Shown in pieces: positions 26,514 through 35,054 of a stretch of DNA of 64,000 bases. The stretch is from positions 558,001-622,000 of the forward strand of contig NZ_QBUH01000001.1 of NCBI RefSeq assembly GCF_003058195.1. The letters are read 5' to 3'. Within the stretch, counting starts at the first letter, position 1, and the number at the start of each line of letters is the position of its first letter. The notes under the pieces are model-generated. The model worked only from the letters and a program-made list of their open reading frames with translations. It did not search any database and was not told the DNA's origin. Made by a program: the position numbers and the translations under genes. The DNA comes from Elizabethkingia sp. YR214. Lineage in GTDB: Bacteria > Bacteroidota > Bacteroidia > Flavobacteriales > Weeksellaceae.

Positions 26514-27209
26514 TTACAAAGGTTTGTTGATGATATCTAAGAACTCTGCAGACAAGTTTTGAATCTTCAGAATGAATTTGTCAATTTTTGTCAGCAACAG
26601 GTTGTAAAAGAAGTTAGCCGGGATTGCCACTGCAAGACCTGTAGCTGTTTGTCCTAATGCTGTATAAATACCCTCTGAAAGTGTTTTCGGAGAGAATGAA
26701 CCTGTAGAGTTAGACAAATTGAAGAAGGCTAATATCATCCCGATTACGGTACCTAAAAGTCCTAACATAGGTGCAATACTCGGTACAGCTGCCAACAAGT
26801 TAAGATTCATTTCCATATTAGCAACCTCAGCTTGTCCCTGACCTTCCATCGCATTTACAATGTCAGATACCGGACGGCCAATACGGGAAAGCCCTTTTTC
26901 CAGAATTCTGGCTTCAGGAGAATCCTGACGGGAGCAATAATCTATCGCTGCATCTACCTTTCCGTCTTTTAAGAAATCTTCAATATTTCTCATAAGATTA
27001 GGATCGGTATTGGAAGACATTCTTTTGATAAAGAAGAATCTTTCCAAAAACAGGTAAAAAGAGAATATACCCAGTAATAAAACGGTTATCATTACCACAT
27101 TGGCAAATATATTACCGTGGAACATTATTTTCCAGAAAGAAAATTCCTGGGTTGTTGCCGCCACCTGAGTCTGTGCCTGCAATATGGTTGATATTTCTAA
27201 AAATGCCAT
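26514..27209 (-). CDS. exbB: ExbB/TolQ/MotA-family proton channel
   Basis: A 231-residue inner-membrane protein with three helices (about 35-55, 135-160 and 185-205). The segment LLAAVPSIAPMLGLLGTVIGMILAF and the later TALGQTATGLAVAIPANFFYN match the conserved pore region of ExbB/TolQ. It is the first gene of a minus-strand unit with exbD, tonB and folC. A 19-bp palindrome lies 42 bases upstream of its ATG, which may place the unit under metal or iron control. Confidence 0.94.
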   Translation of the reverse strand: MAFLEISTILQAQTQVAATTQEFSFWKIMFHGNIFANVVMITVLLLGIFSFYLFLERFFFIKRMSSNTDPNLMRNIEDFLKDGKVDAAIDYCSRQDSPEARILEKGLSRIGRPVSDIVNAMEGQGQAEVANMEMNLNLLAAVPSIAPMLGLLGTVIGMILAFFNLSNSTGSFSPKTLSEGIYTALGQTATGLAVAIPANFFYNLLLTKIDKFILKIQNLSAEFLDIINKPL

Positions 27210-27250
27210 TAATGAATTTGTTTAAATTTTAAAACGCAAGTTTCCTATAG

Positions 27251-27269
27251 ATATTGTTGAGAACAATAT
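27251..27269 (-). promoter_or_regulatory. 19-bp palindromic operator candidate before exbB
   Basis: ATATTGTT (27251-27258) and AACAATAT (27262-27269) are perfect inverted repeats separated by GAG. Total length and 9-1-9 layout equal those of Fur-type boxes, though the bases differ from the E. coli consensus. No exact TAnnTTTG box is found in this gap. Regulation of the ExbBD-TonB unit by a dimeric repressor is inferred. Confidence 0.5.
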
Positions 27270-27307
27270 ATTAGAATACTTGTTTACGGAAAAGTTAAAT
27301 TTTACTC

Positions 27308-27769
27308 TTATTCGTCGTCTGCCTCGGTAGTATCCTGTCTAAAGTGACATTTTAGTTTAAAGGCAATTGGTTCGTCCGAAAAAGTATAAAAATCATCTAT
27401 GTTTCCTTGCCAGATTAACTGAAGATCTCCATTCTCATCTTTAGAGAATTTCAACTCATTATCATGGATGAAGGCATCTTCGTCATCATATAAATTTACA
27501 CCACAATAGGTTTCTTCTTCAGAATCATTCACATTGAATGTCTGCCCTACAAGTTTGTCTGTATCAATAGGGAAGTCCGAAATGCTTAAAGAAAGCTGTG
27601 GAAAATTATACTGCAAAGAGTCGTCATCAACGTGATCCAGATCATCATCCGTAATGATTTCTACTTCCAGGAAGTTTTGCTTATTACTATAGACTGCCTT
27701 GCAGTAACTACTTTTAATATTGTACTTAAGGATCTCTTCCGGATGGTAGATTTTCAAAATCCCTTTCAT
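27308..27769 (-). CDS. Hypothetical acidic protein
   Basis: A 153-residue protein without signal peptide or membrane helix and without a family I recognise. It is very acidic, with runs of Asp/Glu (TDDDLDHVDDDS, EADDE at the end), and the second half alternates hydrophobic and polar residues as in beta-sheet proteins. Two-box promoter evidence upstream and normal codon use support it as a real gene. It stands between the exbB unit and the outer-membrane barrel gene, both on the same strand, but has its own promoter, so no functional link is implied. Confidence 0.75.
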   Translation of the reverse strand: MKGILKIYHPEEILKYNIKSSYCKAVYSNKQNFLEVEIITDDDLDHVDDDSLQYNFPQLSLSISDFPIDTDKLVGQTFNVNDSEEETYCGVNLYDDEDAFIHDNELKFSKDENGDLQLIWQGNIDDFYTFSDEPIAFKLKCHFRQDTTEADDE

Positions 27770-27815
27770 AGGATAGTTTAAATGCTTTTAGTTAATTAAT
27801 AATCAGTATATGGAA

Positions 27816-27845
27816 CAAAGATAAAAAACATTTTTTTTCAGACAA
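27816..27845 (-). promoter_or_regulatory. Two-box promoter of the acidic-protein gene
   Basis: On the minus strand: TTG (27843-27845), a 19-bp spacer, then TATCTTTG (27816-27823), an exact -7 match. The predicted leader is about 40 bases. Confidence 0.7.
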
Positions 27846-27862
27846 GATACAAGGCTTCAAAA

Positions 27863-30598
27863 TTATTTAAAATTAAATTTCACCGTAAACATAATCTGGC
27901 TTGGACGGATATACATTCTTCTGTATGTAGTACCAATAGAGCTGTTTCCTATTTGTTCATATGTCTTTGTATTGGCGATGTTTAACCACTTTATTTCAAA
28001 ATCTATTTTCTTTTTAGCCCATGTATATTGGTAAGTTAAATCATAGAATGGGTTTTGAAAACTTTGTCCACCTTGGGAGAAATTTGTCTGATCCCAGTTA
28101 AATCCAATAGAGTGATTCTCGATAGGGTAGAATATTAAGTTTAGATTTTGAGTCCAGTTATTAGACTTTACAGTTGTCTCTCTTCCCTGTGTTGTATACA
28201 GGTTATTTCCCCATCCATAGTTCATTGTATAATCTAGACTCATCCAGCTGAAGTAAGCATTGTTAAATTTGAATGCTATACTTTCATTGTTGTTTTTAGA
28301 GCGTTGAAGAATATTATCATTTAAGCTTAAAGACTTGTTGTTGCTATTTGTAAAACTTACAGAAGCATTTGTTTTAAACTTAGGGAAATATTTACCTACC
28401 TCGAAGCTTTGTGAGTTAGTATTAATATCATTATTTCTAACAATATAAGCAAGTGTTACGTTTCCCCCATTGTAAGAAGTATTTGCCATAAGGTTATTTC
28501 TCGTATTGGAAACGCTGCCTCGTATATTAAAGAATAAGTTATTCAAAGGATTTCTATATTCTATTCTCGCTCCTGATGACTGCACTCTGTTTTGGGATAA
28601 AACACCATCCGCAGCTGTTGCTATAAGGCTTGATGGCGTTTGTAATATATAGCCAGCATATACACTATTAATAGTCCCGAAATTATAATTAATATTACCG
28701 CTAACAGAGGCTTTCCAAAATGATGCAAATTCATATTGAGCAAATAAACTAGGCTCAAATGTAGTTTTTTGAAGATCGATTGCTACCTTCCTTGCAGGAT
28801 CTGTTGCTTTAATATTATTAAAGTTAACAGGAAGCGTTAGATACATACTGAAGTTTGATCCTTTATAATTAATCTGGGTAGAAGCTGTTGGAGTTGTGTT
28901 GGTGAATTCCAGGTTATTGGAATAGTCATCTCCATAATTTTCTCTATATCCATTATTATCAACACCAAACAGAGTTGTATTCAATTTATTACTTATATAT
29001 GAGATCCCAATCTCTGGAGTGAATGTCCATTTTTTAGCAGAGAAACTAACATTTACTGCATTGTTGGTTTCAAAAGTTTTAGTTCTTAAATATTGTTCTG
29101 CAATTTTTGCGTTAGGTGAATATGCAAATATAGGTGTGAAAATAGGCTTCCCTGAAGAATCAAAAGACTGTTTGTCTGTAAATTTAATGGGATCTACACG
29201 AAGTGTTTGTCTGTCTGTCTGATAATTGATAAAAGATCTGACATTAATTAACTTTTCTTTCCAAGGAATAATCGTACTCAAGGAGTTTTGAAAACTTGTT
29301 GTAGGCGATTCTAAGGCTTCATTGGCAGGATTCGCAATAAATCCAGAGCTTTGACTGATACTTCTGTCAATAACAGCACGATCTGCATTCCAGAATTGGG
29401 AGAAAGTTGTGGTGTTTTTAAAGAAGCCTTTTTTAGCATTCTTAGTGAAGATAACTTCTCCTTTTACTTTATCTGTATAAAAGTTGTTTTTAATTGCATT
29501 TGTTACTTTTGCCCCTTGGTTAAACTGAGGTATGTATTGCGTTTCATTATACGACTCTCTTTCTACAGCATTGTTAGTATAACTAGCATTGGCTTTGAAC
29601 TCCCATTCTTTATTTTTATTCAAATTTGTTAGTAGATTTCCGGAGAGATAGTGAACGCTGTTCATTAAATATCTTTTTTGCGGAATATTTGGCGCATCAG
29701 AATTGTCCACATTCAGCCAATTATTTTGGCTAATGTTTCTTCTAATACCTTCATAGCGGCCTCCAAAAGACAATATGTTTCCTTCATTTTCTACGGCCTC
29801 ACCATTATTATTGGATTTATAATTAAATAACCATTGTATCTTATCGGTAAAGAGCATTGGTGTTAATTTTACATTCCATAAAAGAGGAGAGGCTCCTAAT
29901 CCTATTTCTCCTCGGCCAGTCATGGTTACAGATTTTTTTAATTTGATATTAATCGCTGCACGATCACTCGGAACTTTATCCTGAAGAATTTTTACAGGCT
30001 GGTGATTTTCCATAATTTCTACCTTACCAATGGCATCAATAGGTAAAGAATTGTTGATGGTGCCATAGCCTCCTTCCATTAAATCTTTTCCGTTGACATA
30101 GAATTTATTAAGTGGCTCACCTTGGTACAAGATTGTTCCGTCTTTATTAACGTCTATACCTGGGATTTTCTTAAGTGCATCTGCTAAAACACGGTCATTT
30201 TTATTGGCAAAAGCTTTCAGGTCATACGCAATTGTATCTCCTCTTTTTGTGATGAGTTTAGTTTTTAGTACCACCTCTTTTATTTCGGTAACATCAGATG
30301 CAAGACTGAAATTGACGGTCTGATCCTGGTTGCTAACTTCTTTAGTTTGTGGTTTTTGATTGAATGCTTTAACTTTTATATTGATTTTGGATAAATCTGT
30401 GTTGAAGACAATTTTATAATTTCCTTTGCTGTCGGTAATTCCGTAAGCAATAATTACAGGGTTATCTGGGTTTTCGATAGTGACACTTGCGCTTGCAATT
30501 CCGTTGCCACTAGTATCCGAAACTTTTCCGGAAATAGTCTTCTGTGCAAACAGGAAAAAGGTTGCCATGAAGAACAAAAGAGTTAAGAGTTTTTTCAT
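27863..30598 (-). CDS. Outer-membrane beta-barrel protein with CarboxypepD_reg-like N-terminus
   Basis: A 911-residue protein with a Sec signal peptide (about 1-18, ending FLFAQ). Residues 20-105 form a carboxypeptidase-regulatory-like beta-sandwich (ISGKVSDTSGNGIASASVTI), then a plug-like region (DALKKIPGIDVNKDGTILYQ), and about 700 residues of alternating strands ending in a terminal aromatic strand MFTVKFNFK. This is the TonB-receptor-like OMP_b-brl_3 type common in Bacteroidota. No TonB box is evident and no SusD partner is adjacent, so the substrate is unknown. The gene is divergent from the CstB-like operon. Confidence 0.85.
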   Translation of the reverse strand: MKKLLTLLFFMATFFLFAQKTISGKVSDTSGNGIASASVTIENPDNPVIIAYGITDSKGNYKIVFNTDLSKINIKVKAFNQKPQTKEVSNQDQTVNFSLASDVTEIKEVVLKTKLITKRGDTIAYDLKAFANKNDRVLADALKKIPGIDVNKDGTILYQGEPLNKFYVNGKDLMEGGYGTINNSLPIDAIGKVEIMENHQPVKILQDKVPSDRAAINIKLKKSVTMTGRGEIGLGASPLLWNVKLTPMLFTDKIQWLFNYKSNNNGEAVENEGNILSFGGRYEGIRRNISQNNWLNVDNSDAPNIPQKRYLMNSVHYLSGNLLTNLNKNKEWEFKANASYTNNAVERESYNETQYIPQFNQGAKVTNAIKNNFYTDKVKGEVIFTKNAKKGFFKNTTTFSQFWNADRAVIDRSISQSSGFIANPANEALESPTTSFQNSLSTIIPWKEKLINVRSFINYQTDRQTLRVDPIKFTDKQSFDSSGKPIFTPIFAYSPNAKIAEQYLRTKTFETNNAVNVSFSAKKWTFTPEIGISYISNKLNTTLFGVDNNGYRENYGDDYSNNLEFTNTTPTASTQINYKGSNFSMYLTLPVNFNNIKATDPARKVAIDLQKTTFEPSLFAQYEFASFWKASVSGNINYNFGTINSVYAGYILQTPSSLIATAADGVLSQNRVQSSGARIEYRNPLNNLFFNIRGSVSNTRNNLMANTSYNGGNVTLAYIVRNNDINTNSQSFEVGKYFPKFKTNASVSFTNSNNKSLSLNDNILQRSKNNNESIAFKFNNAYFSWMSLDYTMNYGWGNNLYTTQGRETTVKSNNWTQNLNLIFYPIENHSIGFNWDQTNFSQGGQSFQNPFYDLTYQYTWAKKKIDFEIKWLNIANTKTYEQIGNSSIGTTYRRMYIRPSQIMFTVKFNFK

Positions 30599-30830
30599 AT
30601 CAAATTTTATAACTAAATAATTAGTAAACGAAATTGTGACTTTGTTACAGATAAAAATAAATAAATTTCATAATAGTTAAGATAAATGATCATGCATAAA
30701 GTTAAATATAGCCTCGGAAAATGTGGAAAATAACAATAAAAGTCATGTTATATATTGAGTTTACGGTATGGTCTTTGACGCAAAAGTTGTACTTTAGATG
30801 GCTATTTTATTCATAATAAATTAAATTAAA

Positions 30831-32234
30831 ATGAAAGTAGAACAAATATATACAGGATGTCTTGCACAAGGAGCTTACTATATTGTATCTCAGGGAGAAG
30901 CAGTAATTATAGATCCATTAAGAGAAGTGCAGCCATATCTGGATAAATTACGACAGGACAATGCGAAGCTAAAATACATTCTCGAAACTCACTTCCATGC
31001 GGACTTTGTGTCAGGGCATGTTGATTTAAGTGGTAAAACAGGAGCAGCCATCGTTTATGGACCTACTGCAAAACCTGAATTTGAAGCAACCATTGCTAAA
31101 GATGAGGAAGTTTTTGAGGTAGGTAATATCAGGATAAAAGTATTGCATACACCCGGGCATACGATGGAAAGTTCATGCTATCTCCTTATTGACGAGAATG
31201 GAAAAGAAACAGCTCTGTTTTCAGGAGATACTTTGTTTTTAGGAGATGTTGGAAGACCAGATCTTGCACAAAAAGGTAAAGATCTTACACAAGAAGATCT
31301 TGCAGGAATGCTTTATGATAGCCTGATGAATAAGATTATGCCTTTATCAGATGAAATAACGGTTTACCCTGCTCACGGAGCCGGAAGTGCTTGTGGTAAA
31401 AATATGCAAAAGGAAACGGTAGATACTTTGGGAAATCAAAAGAAAACTAATTATGCACTGAATCAGCCGGATAAAGTAGCTTTCGTTAAAGAAGTTACGG
31501 ATGGATTAACGCCGCCACCAGGATATTTTGCTATGAATGTTGCTATGAACAAGATGGGTTATGAAAGTTTTGATCATGTTCTTGAACAAGGGCTTAAGCC
31601 ATTATCTGCAGAAGATTTTGAAGCTGCGGCAGATGAAACAGGAGCATTGATTCTGGACACAAGACCTGCAGCAGAATTTTATAAAAACTTTATTCCTCAA
31701 TCTGTAAATATCGGAGTGAAAGGAGATTTTGCACCATGGGTTGGAGCAATGATAGTAGATGTAAAGCAGCCGCTATTATTGGTGACAGATGAAGGAAGTG
31801 AAGAGGAGGTTATTACCCGTCTTAGTCGCGTAGGCTTTGATAATGTATTAGGGTATCTTAAAGGCGGTGTTCCGGTATGGCAATCAGCTGGAAAAGAAAC
31901 TGATTCTGTGGATAGAATTACCCCTGAAGAATTTGCTCAAAGATATACAGAGGATGCTAAAGTAATAGACGTAAGAAAAGAAGGTGAATATGCTGCAGAG
32001 CATATAGCAGATGCATTTAGCCGTCCTTTGGCGTATATCAATACATGGATAAAGGATATTGATCCAAAAGAACATTTCTTCCTGCACTGTGCAGGTGGTT
32101 ACAGAAGTATGATCGCAGCAAGTATTCTACAGGCAAGAGGTTACCGTAATTTCACAGAAGTGGAAGGTGGTTTTGGTAAGATTAAATTAACAGAAGTGCC
32201 AACAACGGATTTTGTATGTCAAAGCAAATTGTAG
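30831..32234 (+). CDS. CstB-like persulfide dioxygenase-rhodanese fusion
   Basis: A 467-residue cytoplasmic fusion. Residues 1-240 are a metallo-beta-lactamase fold with the metal motif ETHFHADFVSGH and LHTPGHTMES, as in ETHE1-type persulfide dioxygenases. Two rhodanese domains follow. The first (around 265-355) has DTRPAAEFY but no active-site Cys, reading LLVTDEGSE where it should be; the second (around 365-460) carries the active loop HCAGGYRS. Dioxygenase, pseudo-rhodanese and rhodanese in this order is the layout of Staphylococcus CstB, which oxidises persulfides to thiosulfate. The last 19 bases overlap the next gene. Confidence 0.9.
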   Translation: MKVEQIYTGCLAQGAYYIVSQGEAVIIDPLREVQPYLDKLRQDNAKLKYILETHFHADFVSGHVDLSGKTGAAIVYGPTAKPEFEATIAKDEEVFEVGNIRIKVLHTPGHTMESSCYLLIDENGKETALFSGDTLFLGDVGRPDLAQKGKDLTQEDLAGMLYDSLMNKIMPLSDEITVYPAHGAGSACGKNMQKETVDTLGNQKKTNYALNQPDKVAFVKEVTDGLTPPPGYFAMNVAMNKMGYESFDHVLEQGLKPLSAEDFEAAADETGALILDTRPAAEFYKNFIPQSVNIGVKGDFAPWVGAMIVDVKQPLLLVTDEGSEEEVITRLSRVGFDNVLGYLKGGVPVWQSAGKETDSVDRITPEEFAQRYTEDAKVIDVRKEGEYAAEHIADAFSRPLAYINTWIKDIDPKEHFFLHCAGGYRSMIAASILQARGYRNFTEVEGGFGKIKLTEVPTTDFVCQSKL

Positions 32235-32593
32235 GAAGTATACTAACTATTCTGTTATTTGGTGGCATGATTTCCTGTTCGGTAACCCCAAAAACAGAGA
32301 ACCAAAAAATAAGCAGGCTTGTAAATGATAACAAAACGTTTTTAGTAGATGTCCGTACTCCGGAGGAATATAATGCTGAAAAAATAGAAGGAGCTATTAA
32401 TATTCCGCTGGATCAGATTGAAAACAGATTATCTGAATTTCGAGGTAAGAAGAACATTGTTGTTTTTTGTCGCACCGGAATAAGAGCAGGAAAAGCAAAA
32501 GATCTGTTACAAAAAAATAACGTGCCGGATGTTTATAGCGGAACTTCTTATCAGAATGTTTTTGAGGTAAAAAAGAATAAAACTAAAAACTGA
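32216..32593 (+). CDS. Rhodanese-domain lipoprotein
   Basis: A 125-residue exported protein. The signal peptide ends in a lipobox-like GGMISC, so Cys21 is the likely lipidated residue. A single rhodanese domain follows (DVRTPEEYNAEKIEGAINIPL) with the active-site loop VVFCRTGIRAGK. It may move sulfane sulfur on the periplasmic side of a membrane. The start overlaps the CstB-like gene by 19 bases in another frame, and a thioredoxin follows five bases later, so the three form one operon. Confidence 0.88.
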   Translation: MSKQIVGSILTILLFGGMISCSVTPKTENQKISRLVNDNKTFLVDVRTPEEYNAEKIEGAINIPLDQIENRLSEFRGKKNIVVFCRTGIRAGKAKDLLQKNNVPDVYSGTSYQNVFEVKKNKTKN

Positions 32594-32598
32594 GAAAA

Positions 32599-32898
32599 AT
32601 GTCAGCAAAATTTAATGAACTTATTCAGTCAGAGAGACCGGTATTAATAAACTTTTTTGCAACGTGGTGTCAGCCATGTAAAGTAATGTCTTCAGTTTTA
32701 AATACTGTTAAACGGAATGTAGAAGAGGAAGCCCGAATTGTAAAAATAGATATAGATCAGTACCAGTCTATAGCTGCAGAATATGGGGTGAGAAGTGTTC
32801 CGACATTACTACTCTTTAAAAAAGGTGAGTTGTTGTTCCGACAGAGTGGTGTAATGGATGTAAACAGTCTGACAACAGAACTGAAAAAATATATATAA
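32599..32898 (+). CDS. Thioredoxin
   Basis: A 99-residue thioredoxin-fold protein without signal peptide. The active site is Trp23-Cys24-Gln-Pro-Cys27, with Gln in place of the usual Gly of WCGPC, which should shift the redox potential. The cis-proline segment SVPTLLLF is present. As the last gene of the persulfide operon it probably reduces persulfides or the rhodanese intermediates. General protein disulfide reduction is an alternative. Confidence 0.93.
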   Translation: MSAKFNELIQSERPVLINFFATWCQPCKVMSSVLNTVKRNVEEEARIVKIDIDQYQSIAAEYGVRSVPTLLLFKKGELLFRQSGVMDVNSLTTELKKYI

Positions 32899-32901
32899 GA
32901 T

Positions 32902-32931
32902 AAAAAGAGCCTGATTTTTCAGGCTCTTTTT
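32902..32931. terminator. Bidirectional terminator between the thioredoxin and copper-receptor genes
   Basis: AAAAAGAGCCTGA (32902-32914) pairs perfectly with TCAGGCTCTTTTT (32919-32931). It serves the two converging transcripts. Confidence 0.88.
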
Positions 32932-32933
32932 AT

Positions 32934-34946
32934 TTAAAATGTATAGGAACAGGTTATTGCAAGATTTCTTCCGGGAGAGATAAACCTTTGGGTATAACCT
33001 GAACTGGCTGAGGTTTTATTTAGATATTCAGTATAGGCTCTGTTGAAAATATTTCTGAGCTGTAATGTAGCATTGAAGTTTTTGAATACCTCAACACGGG
33101 CATCAATATTAAACAGCGTAAAATCTTTCGTTGCGATTTCTCCAAATAAAGGATTTGTTCTGTTTTGCTGTCCAGTGTATCGCATCTCTGCACCCAGAAT
33201 GAATACATTGAAGTTTCCTTCTAGTCGGAAGCGTGTTTCTAATGGTGCGATTTCAGGAAGAGGAACATCCTGACTCATATTTTTTGCATAAGTATAAGCT
33301 GCTGCTGCCTCGGTTCTCAGATAATTTGTAATATTCCACTGGACGGATCCTTCAATACCAGCTTTATAAGCATTGTCTATATTTATCATTTGACGGACTC
33401 CTTTAAACATCGGGAATGTAGGTTTTATATCTGTAGAAATTTCAGAGGATATAAAGTCTTTCAATCTGGAATAAAAAGCATCCATCTGGAAGCTCAACTT
33501 GTCTTTTTTATAAGAATATACCAAGTCTATCTGATAGTTTTTTTCCGATTTTAAGAAAGGATTTCCCAGGTACTGATAGAAATCGTTCCCAAGAGGGAAG
33601 AAGCTTATATAGCGTTCAGTAATACCCGCGCTTCTTTCTCCGCGACCTATTAATACAGTTATCTGCTGATGCTGGTCTAAAACTTTGTTGTAAGAAAGAC
33701 TAAAGCTGTGTGTTGTCTGGTTTGTTGAAAGTTTATCCCCATACCATGTAGTAAAAAGAGGGGAAGGATCATTAGCAGTTGAATGAGAATAATCTAATCT
33801 GTAAGAAGCCGTAATTTTATTATTTCCCCAATGACGCTGGAACTCATTAAACCAGCCTAAACGGTTTATTTGTCCATTCTGCCAGGTGCTATAACTTTTC
33901 ATGGGCATTCCACCGTGCGACATATTCATTTCCTGCGGAACTTCCCGTTCTCCGTCATGACGGAAATCGGCACCTGTGTAAAGCAGATTGTTATCCCACT
34001 GTAATTTAAGTTCGGCACGTCCACCTCCGGACCTGCTTTTTATTCTGGAGATCATACTCATGTCAGGAGCTCCCATGGTATGATCTACTTCTGATAAATA
34101 ACTGCTCAGGCTTAATTTTTTGAAAACAGAATTCTGGAAAGTCATATCATGCTTTAGAGAGTATAGCCATGTATTATCTTTTAGAAGATCCATCATTCCG
34201 GTTGCAAACTTTACATCTCTGGCCTGATTAGTTGTTACCTGTGCGGTTGTTACATTATGATCATTCCACTGATAGGATACCCGAGAGCCAATATTATATC
34301 TTTCGAAAGCAGAAGGGACTTTATTACCATTGCCGTCTTTATAATCATCAGCTTTTTGATAAGAGCCAAACAAGTCTATATTGAATTTGCGAGTAGAAAG
34401 ACGGGTAAGAAGCTCATTGCGTGTTCCATATCCGTTGGTCTCATATCCGGTAGAAAGTCTGCCGCTAAAAGCAGGTTTTTCAGTAAACTTCGGATCAATA
34501 CTTACAAAATTAATGGTGCCTCCGAAAGAATTCCCGAACCGGAATTGATACGGACCTTTGTAGATCTCAGCTTCTTTCACAAGGTTTAGGTTTACCTGAC
34601 TTGCAGGTGGATCCATTCTGCTTGGGCAGGCTTGTATACTTGTAAGAGATCCGTCATTGACAATATTAAGCTGCTCGAATTTAAATCCTCTTAAAACAGG
34701 ATCTGTTGCATAGCTTCCGGCAATTCTACGTCCGCTGATTTCCGGAAGATTGGTGAGGAAATTTCCGGCATCATGATTTAGAAAATCAGAATGATTTGCA
34801 GAGATTTTTTTACTGGTGTTGTTTTTGAGAATACGTACTACTTCAATATTTTGCTGAAGTATTGAATCTGATTTCTGAGCGTATATATTGCTTGCGCCAA
34901 GGCTTAAAAATGCCACGACAGCGATATTTTTATTGGATAATATCAT
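32934..34946 (-). CDS. TonB-dependent receptor, OprC/NosA-like (copper)
   Basis: A 670-residue outer-membrane receptor with a signal peptide (about 1-23), a plug domain (about 40-155, GRRIAGSYATDPVLRGF) and a 22-strand-type barrel ending NLAITCSYTF. In the plug, Cys107-Pro-Ser-Arg-Met111 followed by DPPAS matches the CxxxM copper-binding element of OprC. A Met/His-rich loop (MNMSHGGMPMK) adds further possible copper ligands. Copper uptake is therefore the best assignment; siderophore uptake is the alternative. It lies downstream of a small Cys-motif gene on the same strand. Confidence 0.82.
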   Translation of the reverse strand: MILSNKNIAVVAFLSLGASNIYAQKSDSILQQNIEVVRILKNNTSKKISANHSDFLNHDAGNFLTNLPEISGRRIAGSYATDPVLRGFKFEQLNIVNDGSLTSIQACPSRMDPPASQVNLNLVKEAEIYKGPYQFRFGNSFGGTINFVSIDPKFTEKPAFSGRLSTGYETNGYGTRNELLTRLSTRKFNIDLFGSYQKADDYKDGNGNKVPSAFERYNIGSRVSYQWNDHNVTTAQVTTNQARDVKFATGMMDLLKDNTWLYSLKHDMTFQNSVFKKLSLSSYLSEVDHTMGAPDMSMISRIKSRSGGGRAELKLQWDNNLLYTGADFRHDGEREVPQEMNMSHGGMPMKSYSTWQNGQINRLGWFNEFQRHWGNNKITASYRLDYSHSTANDPSPLFTTWYGDKLSTNQTTHSFSLSYNKVLDQHQQITVLIGRGERSAGITERYISFFPLGNDFYQYLGNPFLKSEKNYQIDLVYSYKKDKLSFQMDAFYSRLKDFISSEISTDIKPTFPMFKGVRQMINIDNAYKAGIEGSVQWNITNYLRTEAAAAYTYAKNMSQDVPLPEIAPLETRFRLEGNFNVFILGAEMRYTGQQNRTNPLFGEIATKDFTLFNIDARVEVFKNFNATLQLRNIFNRAYTEYLNKTSASSGYTQRFISPGRNLAITCSYTF

Positions 34947-35012
34947 AATGTGTTATAATAAGTTTAATGATGATGTCTGATTATTAGAAGAATAACCAGA
35001 TTGAAATAAACG

Positions 35013-35029
35013 ATGTACGGTTTGTACAT
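35013..35029 (-). promoter_or_regulatory. GTAC-core inverted repeat before the copper receptor
   Basis: ATGTAC (35013-35018) and GTACAT (35024-35029) are inverted around a five-base centre, with imperfect continuation AAAC/GTTT outside. It lies 67 bases upstream of the receptor ATG in a gap with no exact -7 consensus. It is a candidate operator for a metal sensor, or a small RNA hairpin between the two genes. Confidence 0.4.
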
Positions 35030-35054
35030 GTTTATATATTCGGAGAAATTAAAC

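Noticed and set aside
30774-30797. Promoter of the CstB-like operon (TTTG and TACTTTAG)
   Set aside because: The spacer is only 12 bp and the -7 has a mismatch, so the evidence is too weak to list.
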